64,000 nt of DNA from Phaeosaccion multiseriatum (taxonomy: Eukaryota > Ochrophyta, other classes): contig OZ218961.1 of assembly GCA_965112735.1 (NCBI GenBank), positions 620,001-684,000 on the forward strand, written 5' to 3'. Under the pieces are notes generated by a model. It saw only the letters and a list, made by a program, of their open reading frames with translations. It had not been told where the DNA came from and ran no database searches. Every line of letters starts with the position of its first letter. Position 1 is the first letter of the stretch. Positions 11,179 through 39,695 of the stretch are shown here, piece by piece. Both the position numbers and the translations under genes were made by a program.

Positions 11179-12272
11179 CTCCTCCTCTCCCCTTCCCTTC
11201 CTCCTTCTCCGCACTCGGATGGATCTCTTCCTCTTGAAGCGGTGATAAGTGACAGTGCTTTGGGAGCTTCCAAATGGCGTGAGTGCTGATGGTGGTGGTG
11301 GTGGTGGTGGTGGTGGATGCGGGGAAAGGGCCGGAGGAGGGTGCTGATGCTGCTGCTGCTTCTTTAGCCCCACTGCGCTTTGAGCCAAAGAGGGAAGTGG
11401 GAAGGGCCCGTCTTTTTATCTTACGGGAATCAACCTCCAAGACTTTTGCGCCGTAACTGCGTGAAGCGGAAGTGGGCCATATATTTATATTATATATACA
11501 TACACACACACACACATATATATATATATGTATATATATATGTATATATGTATGTATGGGCCATATATTTATATCATATATGTATATATACGTATATATA
11601 CGTATATATACCAGCGTGGAGCTCTCACACACACTGGATCGATCGATCCATCCGAGGCTCTTAGGCAAGGCTGCAACCGTTACCGCCCAGGAGGAGCAGG
11701 GGATGACGATGATGGTGATGAGGAGGAGGAGGAGGAGGAGGGGGAGGAGGAGGAGGAGGAGGAGGAGGAGGAGGAGGAGGAGGAGGAAGAGGAGGAGGAG
11801 GAGGAGGAGGAGGAGGAGGAGGAGGAGGAGGAGGAGGAGGAGGAGGAGGAGGAAGAGGAGGAGGAGGAGGAGGAGGAGGAGAAGAAGAAGAAGAAGCACA
11901 GGGGGGAGTATGTGAATGCTTGAGGAGAGCATGGTGGTGGTGGAATGAGAAGACGAGTGGTGGCTTAGTGTGCGCGTGTCTCGCCTTTGAATCTCGACCT
12001 CGAGACAGTTTGATCACTAGGTCAAACCCCCTCAGCAGGCGCAAAAGAAAGAGCTCTGCTGAGCTGCTGCTGACCCAAAAAGCACTATGTAATGTTATAT
12101 AGCCCCAACCCTTTGACAACAAAGCGCAGTTAGCAACAATGCTCAGTTCTTTTAGTTGCGACTGGTGCCCCTCTTTCTGTCCTGTCCTGGTCTTTCTTCC
12201 TCTTTCTCTCTCTGTCTTCTGTGCCGCAAGCCCCCCCCCCTCTCTCCTACTGCGTGTGTGTATGTGAGTGTA

Positions 12273-12310
<38 letters not shown>

Positions 12311-12381
12311 TGTGTATGTGTGTGTGTGTATGTGTGTGTGTATGTGTGTGTGTGTGTATGTGTGTGTGTGTGTATGTGTGT

Positions 12382-12420
<39 letters not shown>

Positions 12421-12467
12421 TGTGTGTGTGCGTGACCACTCTCCTGCTTGGCGTGCTTGCAATAGTC
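10861..12467. other. Convergent intergenic region rich in microsatellites
   Basis: Lies between the stops of the 2OG oxygenase (+) and CC2D2A (-). It contains GGAT repeats, AT-rich dinucleotide tracts (~11025-11062, ~11485-11610), a CA tract (~11120-11174), a (GGA)n tract (~11717-11880) and a (GT)n/(GTAT) tract (~12253-12432). No coding gene or RNA gene is recognised. Confidence 0.7.
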
Positions 12468-30867
<18,400 letters not shown>

Positions 30868-31943
30868 CTTATGTACTACTCCTCTGCTTGTATCGGTGGC
30901 TCCTTTCTCTTCTATTCTATGAACTTCGGGATCGTGATGTTCCAACCTCTGCGCAGCTCAATACTCACAGCCCCTTGCTCCGCCCCTTGCTTGACGGTAG
31001 AAAGGTGCCCCGACCCAACAACGCTGCGGCAAATCCCCTGATTAGCACGTAGGAGACCACCTTCTGTCGCTGCTACCATTGTAAGCGCCGAGCTTCAGCG
31101 ATCGAGTATGCGACCTTGGGTCCTCATTTTGCTCATCTCCTGATGCTGCCAAGCGCAGGTGCACCACAGCAGCGACAGCACAGCCACCGTCAGAAAGACT
31201 CCCAGCGCCAGGTTTCCCCGCTCTGCCTCCACTGCTAGAAGACTACTAAGGAGCGGGAAGAGAGGATGGATCTTGGCTCCCCGCCTGAACCGTTGGGGCT
31301 AAGAAATTGGAGGCGGTATTTTTGGCCATAAGTCAATAAGTGTGCCATACAATTGTACGACACTTCATTTTTCTCCCCTCATACATGTACTCGATCATAC
31401 CAACAGCTCCACCATCACCACCATGCTGTCATTTACTTTTAAGAGCCCTTGGTGTAGGGGAATTGACAGGAAAAGACTCGGGGCAAGTTCTGTTCACTAC
31501 AGTAGAGAAGCAAATCTTGAAGGGAAGGAAAGAAGAGAGGAGCAAGATGAGGAAGTGGTGTATTATTTGTAAATGCTGCCCCCCCCCCCCCCCCCCGAAT
31601 CACCCAGCACCACCTCCAGCACCCCCTACATGTCTCCAATAACACAAAACGTAACGTCTCTCTCCGAATCATCCTCATCCTGCTGGTGGGGAAAGCGGAT
31701 AGCGGCCGGGAGGCACCACACGAGGGTAGGAGCTGTTCCATTCAGAGCTGTCCCTCCCTCTGGTTAGGAGCGTCTCCCCTAGAACTCCGTGTGACTTACG
31801 CCTCTCTCCACCACCCTTCGCAGCGAGCCAACCACGGCCATCCACCCAGACGTCCACTGACCGGTGCTTACTTACTGACTTACTGGCAGATCCTCCCAAT
31901 CAGACAGTACGCATGAGGCAGCTCCACACCAGCAAGCTTGTCA
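30868..31943. other. Region between CC2D2A and ANK-2
   Basis: Contains the possible upstream start of CC2D2A (ATG at 31079, - strand). A - strand stretch at 31095-31240 encodes a transmembrane-like segment and may be the last exon of an unrecognised gene. The 3' flank of ANK-2 (about 31800-31943) resembles that of ANK-3. Nothing else is recognised. Confidence 0.5.
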
Positions 31944-32972
31944 TCAATCCTGGCAGTTGCAGGGGTGCCCATTGGCGTGCACCCACTGCTTGATGTCCTC
32001 AAAGGTTTGGTCGTCGATTCCCCATTCCGCACCGCCACCATACTCTTCTTCGTACACTCTGTCCCTGATGACCTGTGGGCACGACCTTTCGCCCCACGCG
32101 CACTGCACTTCCTCCGATCGGAGCCACTTCAGCACAGCAAGGCTCATACCCTCCATGACTGCACGACAGCAGATGTCCGCATCCCAATCGCAGAGGTGGC
32201 GAGCATTGGCGTGGAGGAACTGCAGTACCTCGAGGCGGCCCTCTGCCGCTGCAATTGAAGCCCCACCGCGCCAATCTCCGCCTGCATTCTCCTCCAGCAA
32301 GGCCCTCGTGGGAGGATGTTCGAGAAGCCATGCCACGACGGGGATATGCCCACCGAGACAAGCGTCGTCCCAAGATGCAGCCTCAAATGCTGCATTGCCG
32401 TCCTCCGATAGCAACCACTTGAGCATCTCCAAGTGCCCTTCCCAAGCTGCCTCGCCACTCACGGAGGAGCCGTTGCCGTACCATGGGCACTGCTCCTTGT
32501 CGGGAAGGTCCTCTGAGCGCAGCCACTTGAGCACACTCAAACCATTCCTTCTGTTATGCCTTGTCTCAGAGCAAACCCATTCATCCCAGGGACAGTCCTT
32601 GCCATGGAGGGCCTTGCATACCTCGACGTCTCCGTGCCGGGCAGCGGCCTTGAAGAGCCCCACACTTAGCTCGAGGCCCTGCTGACTTGTCGCCCAGGTC
32701 ATACACTCCACCGAGCCAACCACGGATGAATAGGCTGTCACCGCTGCTGGATACAAAGCGGCATAGCGGGCCTTCCACTGCTTACTCACACGTGCCACGA
32801 AGCAGAAGTGCCCCTTTCCCAAGACCCCTAAGATGACGCGGAACAGTTCGGGCTTTGCCAAGGCCTCGTGACAAGCTTCAAATGATGGCATACTCCCTCC
32901 TCCTGCTGCGCATGAAGCAGCAGCAGAACTGGCACCACCATCCGTCGCTGCTGCTGCTGAAGACCGTCTCAT
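31944..32972 (-). CDS. Ankyrin-repeat protein with F-box-like N-terminus (ANK-2)
   Basis: 342 residues from the ATG of MRRSSAAAATDGG, the start conserved with ANK-4, -5 and -6. The F-box-like segment FEACHEALAKPELF..ILG..GKGHFCFVA is followed by ankyrin-type repeats: LFKAAARHGDVEVCKAL, GHLEMLKWLL, GHIPVVAWLL, GRLEVLQFL, SLAVLKWL. It ends with the family tail. It is intact and probably expressed. A leader exon ending at a GTAAG donor lies upstream at about 33307 (GAAGAAAGCTCTTATTC.. on the - strand). Confidence 0.85.
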   Translation of the reverse strand: MRRSSAAAATDGGASSAAASCAAGGGSMPSFEACHEALAKPELFRVILGVLGKGHFCFVARVSKQWKARYAALYPAAVTAYSSVVGSVECMTWATSQQGLELSVGLFKAAARHGDVEVCKALHGKDCPWDEWVCSETRHNRRNGLSVLKWLRSEDLPDKEQCPWYGNGSSVSGEAAWEGHLEMLKWLLSEDGNAAFEAASWDDACLGGHIPVVAWLLEHPPTRALLEENAGGDWRGGASIAAAEGRLEVLQFLHANARHLCDWDADICCRAVMEGMSLAVLKWLRSEEVQCAWGERSCPQVIRDRVYEEEYGGGAEWGIDDQTFEDIKQWVHANGHPCNCQD

Positions 32973-34095
32973 CCTCCTCCCATGTGTATGTTCACGCCCC
33001 ACTGTCCCTGTGCCCCAATGCCCTTCCCCGCTGCAATCTCGTATCCATTGCGTGCTCAGCCAGATGAAACTTTGGAAATGGAAAGGGGGGAAATGCAGCA
33101 GCCAGGAGAGGGAGCAGCAGCATCAGCAGCATCAGCCAGCAACAGCAGCAGTGGTAAGAGAAAGCAGAGGCAGGGAGAAGAAGACAGATGAGCCGGCGTG
33201 GGAGGGAAGTCAGCAGCTGTGAGGCCACAGAAGGGGAAAGGGTGTCCTTCAGCCAACTTTTTCCACAAAATGAAAAATGTGAGCACTCACGCTAGAGAGA
33301 ACTTACCAGCAGCAGCAAGAAGAATAAGAGCTTTCTTCCCCTGCCTGTTTCTGTCAGTATCTCCCCCTGCTGGATGCTGTATGGGCATTTTTTCTTTCCT
33401 TCGAATCAATCAACCTCGTACTGTAAGAATTACGTAACATTTTTTATTCCCCCCCCCCCCCTCGGTTATCTGATTACTGATTATGTTTACATTACGGCCG
33501 GCGCAGCCGGCCTGATTACTGATTATGGCCGGCGCCAGCCGGGTCTGATTACTGATTATGACCGGCGCCAGCCGGCCTGATTACTGATTATTGGTGGTGC
33601 CAGCCGGCCTGATTACTGATTATGGCCGGCGCACACTGTAACCTTGTCCAGGGTCGACAAGGGCAGGCAGTGACGACCCTTCCCGGAACAGCTCTCAGTA
33701 GCCACCTAGTGGCCTACCGCTCACTCCAAGTTCTTGGATGAACAAATGTCGAGGCGTGTAGTATCGAGCCCCTCGGGTGGCCCTGAGAAGCGAAGCCTTC
33801 TTCAAGATAGCGTCACTCGACTGCTGACAGCAATGCACCCCTCTAATGTGATCCCATGAAGCCAACCAAACCCCCACTGCCACTGACCGAGCCCTTGACA
33901 GTAACAAATGTACGATAGTGGCACTGGATGCATGTCACCTCATGTATCACGACGCGTCAACAGCCGTATTTGAGTGCCTCTCACCACTCCTCTTCACCAC
34001 TCTCAGGCGTTTCATTGCAGTACTCAGTACTCAATGAATAACTCCTCCTCGTCCTCCACCCCCTCCCCTCGTCCACCTCAAGGCCCTCACACACG
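32973..34095. other. ANK-2 upstream region and spacer
   Basis: Holds the presumed ANK-2 leader exon (left edge ~33307, - strand) and a 32-33-bp tandem repeat (33471-33630). The remainder is unique sequence with no gene seen. Confidence 0.6.
33471..33630. repeat. 32-33-bp tandem repeat with GC palindromes
   Basis: TGATTACTGATTAT occurs five times (starts 33471, 33513, 33546, 33578, 33610). The copies are separated by palindromic GGCCGGCGCCAGCC-type blocks able to form hairpins. It is the only AT/GC-alternating repeat in the window. Confidence 0.9.
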
Positions 34096-35259
34096 TCAGC
34101 GGGGAGCTTGCATCTTCCCCCCCACAGAAAGTCGCTCCAGACCTGCAGGAAGATCCGATAGGGGCTGCGTGTACCTCCTCCCCAGGTTCAGAGTCCGAAG
34201 AGAGGCAGGAAGTGTCAGTGGTTGATTGAACTGAGAGCACATTGCAAAAGACACCCCTCGTAGCAATGAGGGAAGGGCTAAGGGGTGATCAAACTGCTCG
34301 CCCATGTATAGCTCCTCCAGAGAGCTGGGCAGACGCACATCAGCCTGATCGAACAAATCGCCACAGGTAATCTTCCTTAGCGAAGAGGGAAGAGGTGTGC
34401 ACTGGTTATACTCGCACCCGAAACAGACCTCCTGAAGCGACGAGGGAAGGGCATTGGCCTGATTGTAGTCCCAGCCAAAGGTCACCTCCTGAAGATTACC
34501 GGGAAAGGTTGTATCCTCTTGATTGAACGAGTCTCCGAAGACAATCGTACGCAGTAATGGAGGGAGTTTGAGAGGCCGATTGAAGCTGGAGCACCCATGG
34601 AAGGTCAACTCCCGTAAGTTTGGCGGGAGCTTCACATCCCCCTCAAAAGCTTCCCCAAAATGCACGCTCTCCAGCCAGTCAGGAAGAGCCACCTCAGGTG
34701 CGTTGAAGTAGTGCCCCAGGCAAACACGCTTCACCGAGGGAGGGAGCACTCTCAGTGCGTCCTGGACAAGGGCAATGTCTGCCGTCTTCGCTTCATCAGA
34801 CGGCGCGGGATACTGTTGAGTGCGCCCCAGCGTTACTGCGGTGACGCGGAAGCCACGAATATCCGCCCCCCGTCCCTGTCGGCGCTTCTTCTCTCCTCCC
34901 TCCTGGGCGCAGCCTTGGATCCTTTGTTCTCCTACAAAAAAATCGGGTACAAGCTCCTGGTGCTGCTCCTCCTGCTGTTGCTGCCCCCCAGCCATGGTAG
35001 GAGTCTCTGGGGCCATGTGTGGGAGTCTATGCTCAAGCTGAAGATGCTGCTGCAGCTGGTGCTCGAGCATCCCAAGTACTCGCTGCTGGACAGCTTGAGG
35101 CATGTCACCGTGTATGGAAAGCCGCCGCCCGGCTACAAGATCCACCTCTCTACAGAGCCCCCACAGGCTCTGGCCACAGCCATTGCGCAGGCCCTGATCA
35201 CAGAGGTTGCATGCAACTATCTTCAGCAGCTCTAGCCCCTTGTCTACACAACCTTGCAT
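34096..35259 (-). CDS. FNIP-type leucine-rich repeat protein
   Basis: Single exon, 387 residues. Residues ~1-150 are helical and Gln-rich with a basic cluster (GGEKKRRQGRG). From ~170 to the end runs a ~22-residue repeat of pattern LP.(S/N)L..(V/L).FG..(F/Y)NQ....LP, about nine units. Examples are LPPNLRELTFHG..FNRPL and LPSSLQEVCFGCEYNQCTPL. This is the FNIP repeat (LRR relative) abundant in Dictyostelium and some large DNA viruses, generally a protein-interaction scaffold. Its function here is unknown. The start ATG lies 253 bp from the divergent La gene, so the two may share a promoter. Confidence 0.82.
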   Translation of the reverse strand: MQGCVDKGLELLKIVACNLCDQGLRNGCGQSLWGLCREVDLVAGRRLSIHGDMPQAVQQRVLGMLEHQLQQHLQLEHRLPHMAPETPTMAGGQQQQEEQHQELVPDFFVGEQRIQGCAQEGGEKKRRQGRGADIRGFRVTAVTLGRTQQYPAPSDEAKTADIALVQDALRVLPPSVKRVCLGHYFNAPEVALPDWLESVHFGEAFEGDVKLPPNLRELTFHGCSSFNRPLKLPPLLRTIVFGDSFNQEDTTFPGNLQEVTFGWDYNQANALPSSLQEVCFGCEYNQCTPLPSSLRKITCGDLFDQADVRLPSSLEELYMGEQFDHPLALPSLLRGVSFAMCSQFNQPLTLPASLRTLNLGRRYTQPLSDLPAGLERLSVGGKMQAPR

Positions 35260-35512
35260 CCTTCACATTATTATTTTTTCCTTTTTTCTGTTCAAGGTCG
35301 AAAAAAAGGCCCTGTCCTAGGCAAGGCCCCCGGGGGATTTGCAAGAGCTGGGACCGCCTGGAGTCCCCCACCGATCTCCGTGTGTCCCTCTCCTTGCGCT
35401 TCTCCCACCCGCGACGACCCAACTCGAGTGATATACACATAGTGTTGGTTTACGGGAAGCTCGCCCGGTCTTGTACAACAGCCAGACTTCATTAGCACAA
35501 CCTGAGAATCAG
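35260..35512. promoter_or_regulatory. Divergent promoter region of FNIP gene and La gene
   Basis: The 253 bp between two head-to-head ATGs must contain both 5' UTRs and core promoters. No TATA-like box stands out; a T-rich stretch lies at ~35270-35300. Confidence 0.5.
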
Positions 35513-36527
35513 ATGGGAGATGTTGTAGCTGCTGCGACGCCGGCGGCAGCAGAGGCTGTGGTGGAGCTGAAGGTGAAGGTGGAGGTGGAGGTGAAGGTGG
35601 AGGAGGCAAAGGTGGCGGGAGAGGCGGCCGTGGTGGAAAGTGCAGCACCTGCGGCGGATGTCAAGAGTGAGGAGGAGCCCTCGCCGGAGCTGATGGAGAA
35701 GATCACCAAGCTGCTGGAGTTTTACTTCGGCAACGCCAACTTTCGCAGAGATAGATTCCTCAAGTCCGAGGCTGCAAAGGACCCGAAGGTGAGAGGCCAG
35801 GGTCTGTAGTTCTCTCGCTCTCTCCCTCTTCTCTCTCGCTCTCACCCTCTCTTCCCTTCACCTCTCTCCCCCTCCTCTCGCTCTCACTCACTCTTCCCTC
35901 CGCCATTCTCCCGCTCTACACCCCCCCCCCTCTCCGAATCCCTATCCCCGCCTCCCCTCTCATTTTCGCTCTCTCCTGTCCGTCCCTCTCCATGTCGGAA
36001 TCTCTCTGTGTCTGTCTGTCGGTCGGCCCGTCTGTCTCACCCACTCCACGACGTACGATCCTGCTACCACATCTCCTCTCTCCCCCCCTAATGTGTTTCC
36101 ACAGGGCATGGTAGCTATCAAGGTGCTGCTAACCTTTAACAAGCTGAAGTCATTCACCACGAACGCTGCCACAGTGGCAGCAGCAGCCGAGGCCAGCGCT
36201 GCTTTGACCGTCAGCGAAGACAAAGCCAAGATAGGTCGGGCCACCCCTTTACCCGAGACAGACGACAGCGACGACCGAACCGTCTTCGTGCGAGGCTTGG
36301 GCAACGACCCCAAGAAGGTCACCATTGATGCAGTGATAGAGCTCTTTAAGGACTGTGGCACTGTGGCTCTCGTCAGGCTACATCGCCACAGCAAGGTGAG
36401 AGCCCCGAGAGAGCGAGACGGGAGGAAGAGTCGTGTGGTTGTGTGGGTGTTGCGTGAATCATGTCTGCGTGTCCTGTGGTGCTGTGTCAATTGCTCTCTT
36501 CTCACTCTTCTCTTCTCTTTCTTTCTG

Positions 36528-36572
<45 letters not shown>

Positions 36573-37356
36573 TTCTCTTGTCCCCCTCACTCTCCCGCTC
36601 TCTCCCCCGTCTCTTTCCTTCTGGCTCTGGGCGGGGCAGAGCGACCACGGGGGAAGCCACGACAAAGAGGGAAAGCTTAAGGGCTCATGTTATATTGAGT
36701 TTGAGACCAAGGAGGGTGCGGCGGCCGCGGTGGCGGGCAAGGACGACATCAAGTGGCACGGGAAGAAGCTGGACAAAATCGAGTCTCTCGCAGATCACAA
36801 GAAGGAAGCTGCGGAGAGGGAGGCCGAGTATAAGAAGAAGGTAGCGGAGAAAGAGGAGAAGAAGAAGAGTGCAGCAGCAGAAGGAGGAGGAGATGGGGTC
36901 AAGAAGGAAGGCGGGGAGGAAGGAGGAGCAGCAGTAGAAGGAGCAGCAGCGGAGACCAAGGACCCCGTCTTTGAGAAGGGAAATCTCGTAGCCTTTGCTG
37001 GGTGCGGGAAGGAATCGAGCTGGAAGGATATCAAAGAGACACTGGGCAAGTTCGGTAAGGTGGGCTTCGTGCAGTACACGGACGGAGACGATAAGGGCAT
37101 TGTGCGGATGAACAGCCCAGAGGATGCCAAGGTGATGGTGGAAGGTGTGGCCAAGGCGGAGGAGGGGCTCACAATTGGGGGCGAGAAGGTGACTGTGAGT
37201 ATTGTCGAAGGAGACGCGGAGATGGAGTTCTACAGGGCGCGTGACTTGGCCAAAGCAGCCTCTGGGGATCGGGATCATCGAGGAGGGGCCCAGAAGAGGC
37301 GGGGAGGGGGAGGGGGAGGGCGAGGGAGGGGAAACAAGAGGCAGAAGACCGGATGA
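35513..37356 (+). CDS. SSB: La ribonucleoprotein (La motif, RRM, xRRM)
   Basis: Three exons, 35513-35788, 36105-36395 and 36640-37356, give 427 residues. La protects 3' oligo-U ends of new RNA polymerase III transcripts and assists RNA folding in the nucleus. Visible are an Ala/Glu/Val-rich N-terminus, the La motif (LLEFYFGNANFRRDRFL), RRM1 (RTVFVRGLG...GSCYIEFETKEGA), an acidic/basic linker, and a C-terminal xRRM (LVAFAGCGKESSWKDIKETLGKFG). The tail is basic, GGAQKRRGGGG..NKRQKTG, typical of a nuclear localisation signal. Length and domain order are those of genuine La. Introns carry CT repeats. It is divergent from the FNIP gene. Confidence 0.93.
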
Positions 37357-37706
37357 TGGGAAGAGAGAGGGAGAGAGTGGGAGGTGGAAGGGAAAGGGGG
37401 CGGGGGAGGACAAAAGACCTTGCCACGAGGTTAGTTTTTGTAGGTTCAGGATAGCAGACGAGGTCTCCCACCGGTCTTCTTTTTTTTTTTGGGTGGAAGA
37501 GACGCAGCGAGACTGTGTGACTGGCCAGCGTAGGGTAGGGCAGGAAGAAGGTGGTGGTGTGTTGGCTCTGCTGCCCGCCGATATGATGCTCAGCAAAGGT
37601 TAACAGCGCTCATACTCTTGTTATTGGTGTCCCCCATCTCGCCCTGTGTGGCACACTCACAGCACTCACTGCTGTGGAGCTCAAGCACATCGAGCGAGGA
37701 GGGTAG

Positions 37707-37742
<36 letters not shown>

Positions 37743-38211
37743 CTTTGGAGCTATCCTTCCAGGGAGGTGCGTCTCCCTTACCCGCACTTATGCTATGCAA
37801 CTCTCCAGGCTGCCAACGAGTGGACGCTGATGCCTTTCCTCGGGCACCCCCTCAGGCCACCGTTGACGGCCCTCCATCTTCTTCACTCAATATCAGTCAG
37901 ACAGGCCATCGAAGGTGTTTTACTCCCTCGCTCAATCAATCTCAGTCCGACACTGCTCGCTATCTGCCTTGATTGACGCCTGCCACGAGTATGAGAGCAT
38001 CCATACAAAACGAGAGTGATATCCCAATGTGACTGCATATCTACGCCTTCTCTCGTCGAAGCGAGCCAACCCCAGCAGTCCATGCAGCTGTCCACTGACC
38101 TGGGCGTTTCCCCACAGCATTCTGCCAGTAAGCCAGCCAAAGCACTGCCGCACTCTGTATCATCTGCTTCCTCTCTCTCTATCTATCTCTCTCTGTCTCT
38201 CTCTCTCTCTC
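37357..38211. other. Spacer between La and ANK-3
   Basis: Contains a short (GT)n tract (~37709-37742). From ~38050 it holds the ANK-3 3' flank with a CT/GA microsatellite, homologous to the 3' flanks of ANK-1 and ANK-2. No gene is seen. Confidence 0.65.
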
Positions 38212-39270
38212 TCAGTCCTGGCAGTTGCAGGGATGCCCATTGGCATGCACCCACTGCTTTATCTCTTCAAAGACTTTGGCGTCGATGTCCCACTCCTGAT
38301 CTTCCAACACGCTGTCCCTGATGACCTGTGGGCACGACTTTTCGTCCCACGCACACTGCACTTCCTCCGATCGGAGCCATTTCAGCGCAAGACCCTCACC
38401 GTACATGACTGCCAACAGACAGACCTCCTGGTCCCAACTACAGAGGTGGCGAGCATTGGTGTGGAGGAGCTGCAGTACCTCCACCTGACCTCCGAGGGCA
38501 GCGTGTTCAGCCGCACTGCGCCAACTGTCGTACTCACAATGTGGATTCTCTTCCAGCACGGCTCTCGTGGGAGGATACTCGAGAAGCCATTTCACGACGG
38601 GGACATGCCCGCTTGCACATGCGGAAGCCCAACAGCAGAGCTTAAATTCTGGGCCTACAACGTCCGACAACAGCCACTTGAGCATCTCCAAGTGCCCTGT
38701 TGTTGCCGCCTGCGTACACATGACGGAGCCGTTACCGTACCATGGGCACTGCTCCTTGTCGGGAAGGTTCTCCGAGCGCAGCCACTTCAGTATGCTCAGG
38801 CCATGCTTGCTGTTACGCGCTGTTGCGTGAATCACTTCTTCACCCCAGGGACAGTCCTTGCCATGGAGGGCCTTGCATACCTCTACATCACCGTACCGAG
38901 CAGCGGCCTTGAAGAGCCCCACACTTAGCTCGAGGCCCTGCTGACTCGTCACCCAATTCACGCACTCCACTGAGCTGACCACAGACGAGAACGCTGTCTC
39001 CACTGCTGGATACAAAGCGGTGTAGCTGGCCTTCCACTCCTCACACACACTTACCACGAAGCAGAAATGCCCCTTTCCATCGTGCTCCAAGATGGCGCTG
39101 AGCAGCTCGGGCTGTGCCAACACCTCGTGGCAAGCTTCAAAGCGCAGCGCATTCCTTCCTTGATTTGAAGCAGTAGAGCTGCCACCACCACGAGTCGCTG
39201 CTGCTGCTAGAGGCCGTATCCTCCTCCTTCTTCCCCCCTGCTGCGTAGACTCACGCAACCCGATATTCAT
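38212..39270 (-). CDS. Ankyrin-repeat protein with F-box-like N-terminus (ANK-3)
   Basis: 352 residues from the ATG of MNIGLREST. The methionine used as start in other copies is isoleucine here (RRRRIRP for RRRMRRS), so the upstream ATG is needed. The F-box-like block is PELLSAILEHDGKGHFCFV. Ankyrin-type repeats and the family tail are intact. Its N-terminal half shares AVETAFSSVVSS.EC.NW and ARNSKHGLS with ANK-6, which distinguishes these two from ANK-4 and -5. Role unknown; likely a protein-binding adaptor. Confidence 0.85.
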   Translation of the reverse strand: MNIGLRESTQQGGRRRRIRPLAAAATRGGGSSTASNQGRNALRFEACHEVLAQPELLSAILEHDGKGHFCFVVSVCEEWKASYTALYPAVETAFSSVVSSVECVNWVTSQQGLELSVGLFKAAARYGDVEVCKALHGKDCPWGEEVIHATARNSKHGLSILKWLRSENLPDKEQCPWYGNGSVMCTQAATTGHLEMLKWLLSDVVGPEFKLCCWASACASGHVPVVKWLLEYPPTRAVLEENPHCEYDSWRSAAEHAALGGQVEVLQLLHTNARHLCSWDQEVCLLAVMYGEGLALKWLRSEEVQCAWDEKSCPQVIRDSVLEDQEWDIDAKVFEEIKQWVHANGHPCNCQD

Positions 39271-39695
39271 TTGAAAGTTTGAAAGTGGCAAGCAAGCTCA
39301 AGCAAGTTCGCGGCCTCCTCATCCAGAGTCACAAATGGTTGTAACGTACTCCCCCCCCCTTTTTTTTCCCTTGTGACTTCGATTACTTGCATTATATTAT
39401 ACAATGGGGTTACTTCCAACAGGGGCAGAGGGGCAGGAAGGCCCCAATGTCTGCCGTGCTGGACACAAACTAGTACAGATTGTGGAAGCCAAGGCCTACC
39501 CACCCACCCATGCACACACGCACACACGCACGCACGCACACACTCCCTCTCCTCCCTCGCTAAACCAGGTCTACTCAACGCAACAACGAATAGCCACTCC
39601 ATGAAAGGCGTTACAGTTACAGCAGTGAGAAATAGCGACCAACTCCCCGCATCAAAACTTTTATGAAACTTTCACTCCAACTCAAACCCCAACCC
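39271..39695. other. Spacer between ANK-3 and the old yellow enzyme gene
   Basis: ANK-3 5' flank and OYE 3' flank. It holds a short CCTCCTCATCCAG..GTCACA.ATGGTT stretch that also occurs upstream of ANK-1, in the opposite orientation to the gene, and a CA-rich stretch at ~39508-39545. No gene is seen. Confidence 0.6.

Noticed and set aside
31944-35259. Viral insertion (ankyrin plus FNIP genes)
   Set aside because: Such repeats occur in large DNA viruses, but there are no viral hallmark genes, the ankyrin genes have spliced leaders, and neighbours are ordinary host genes.
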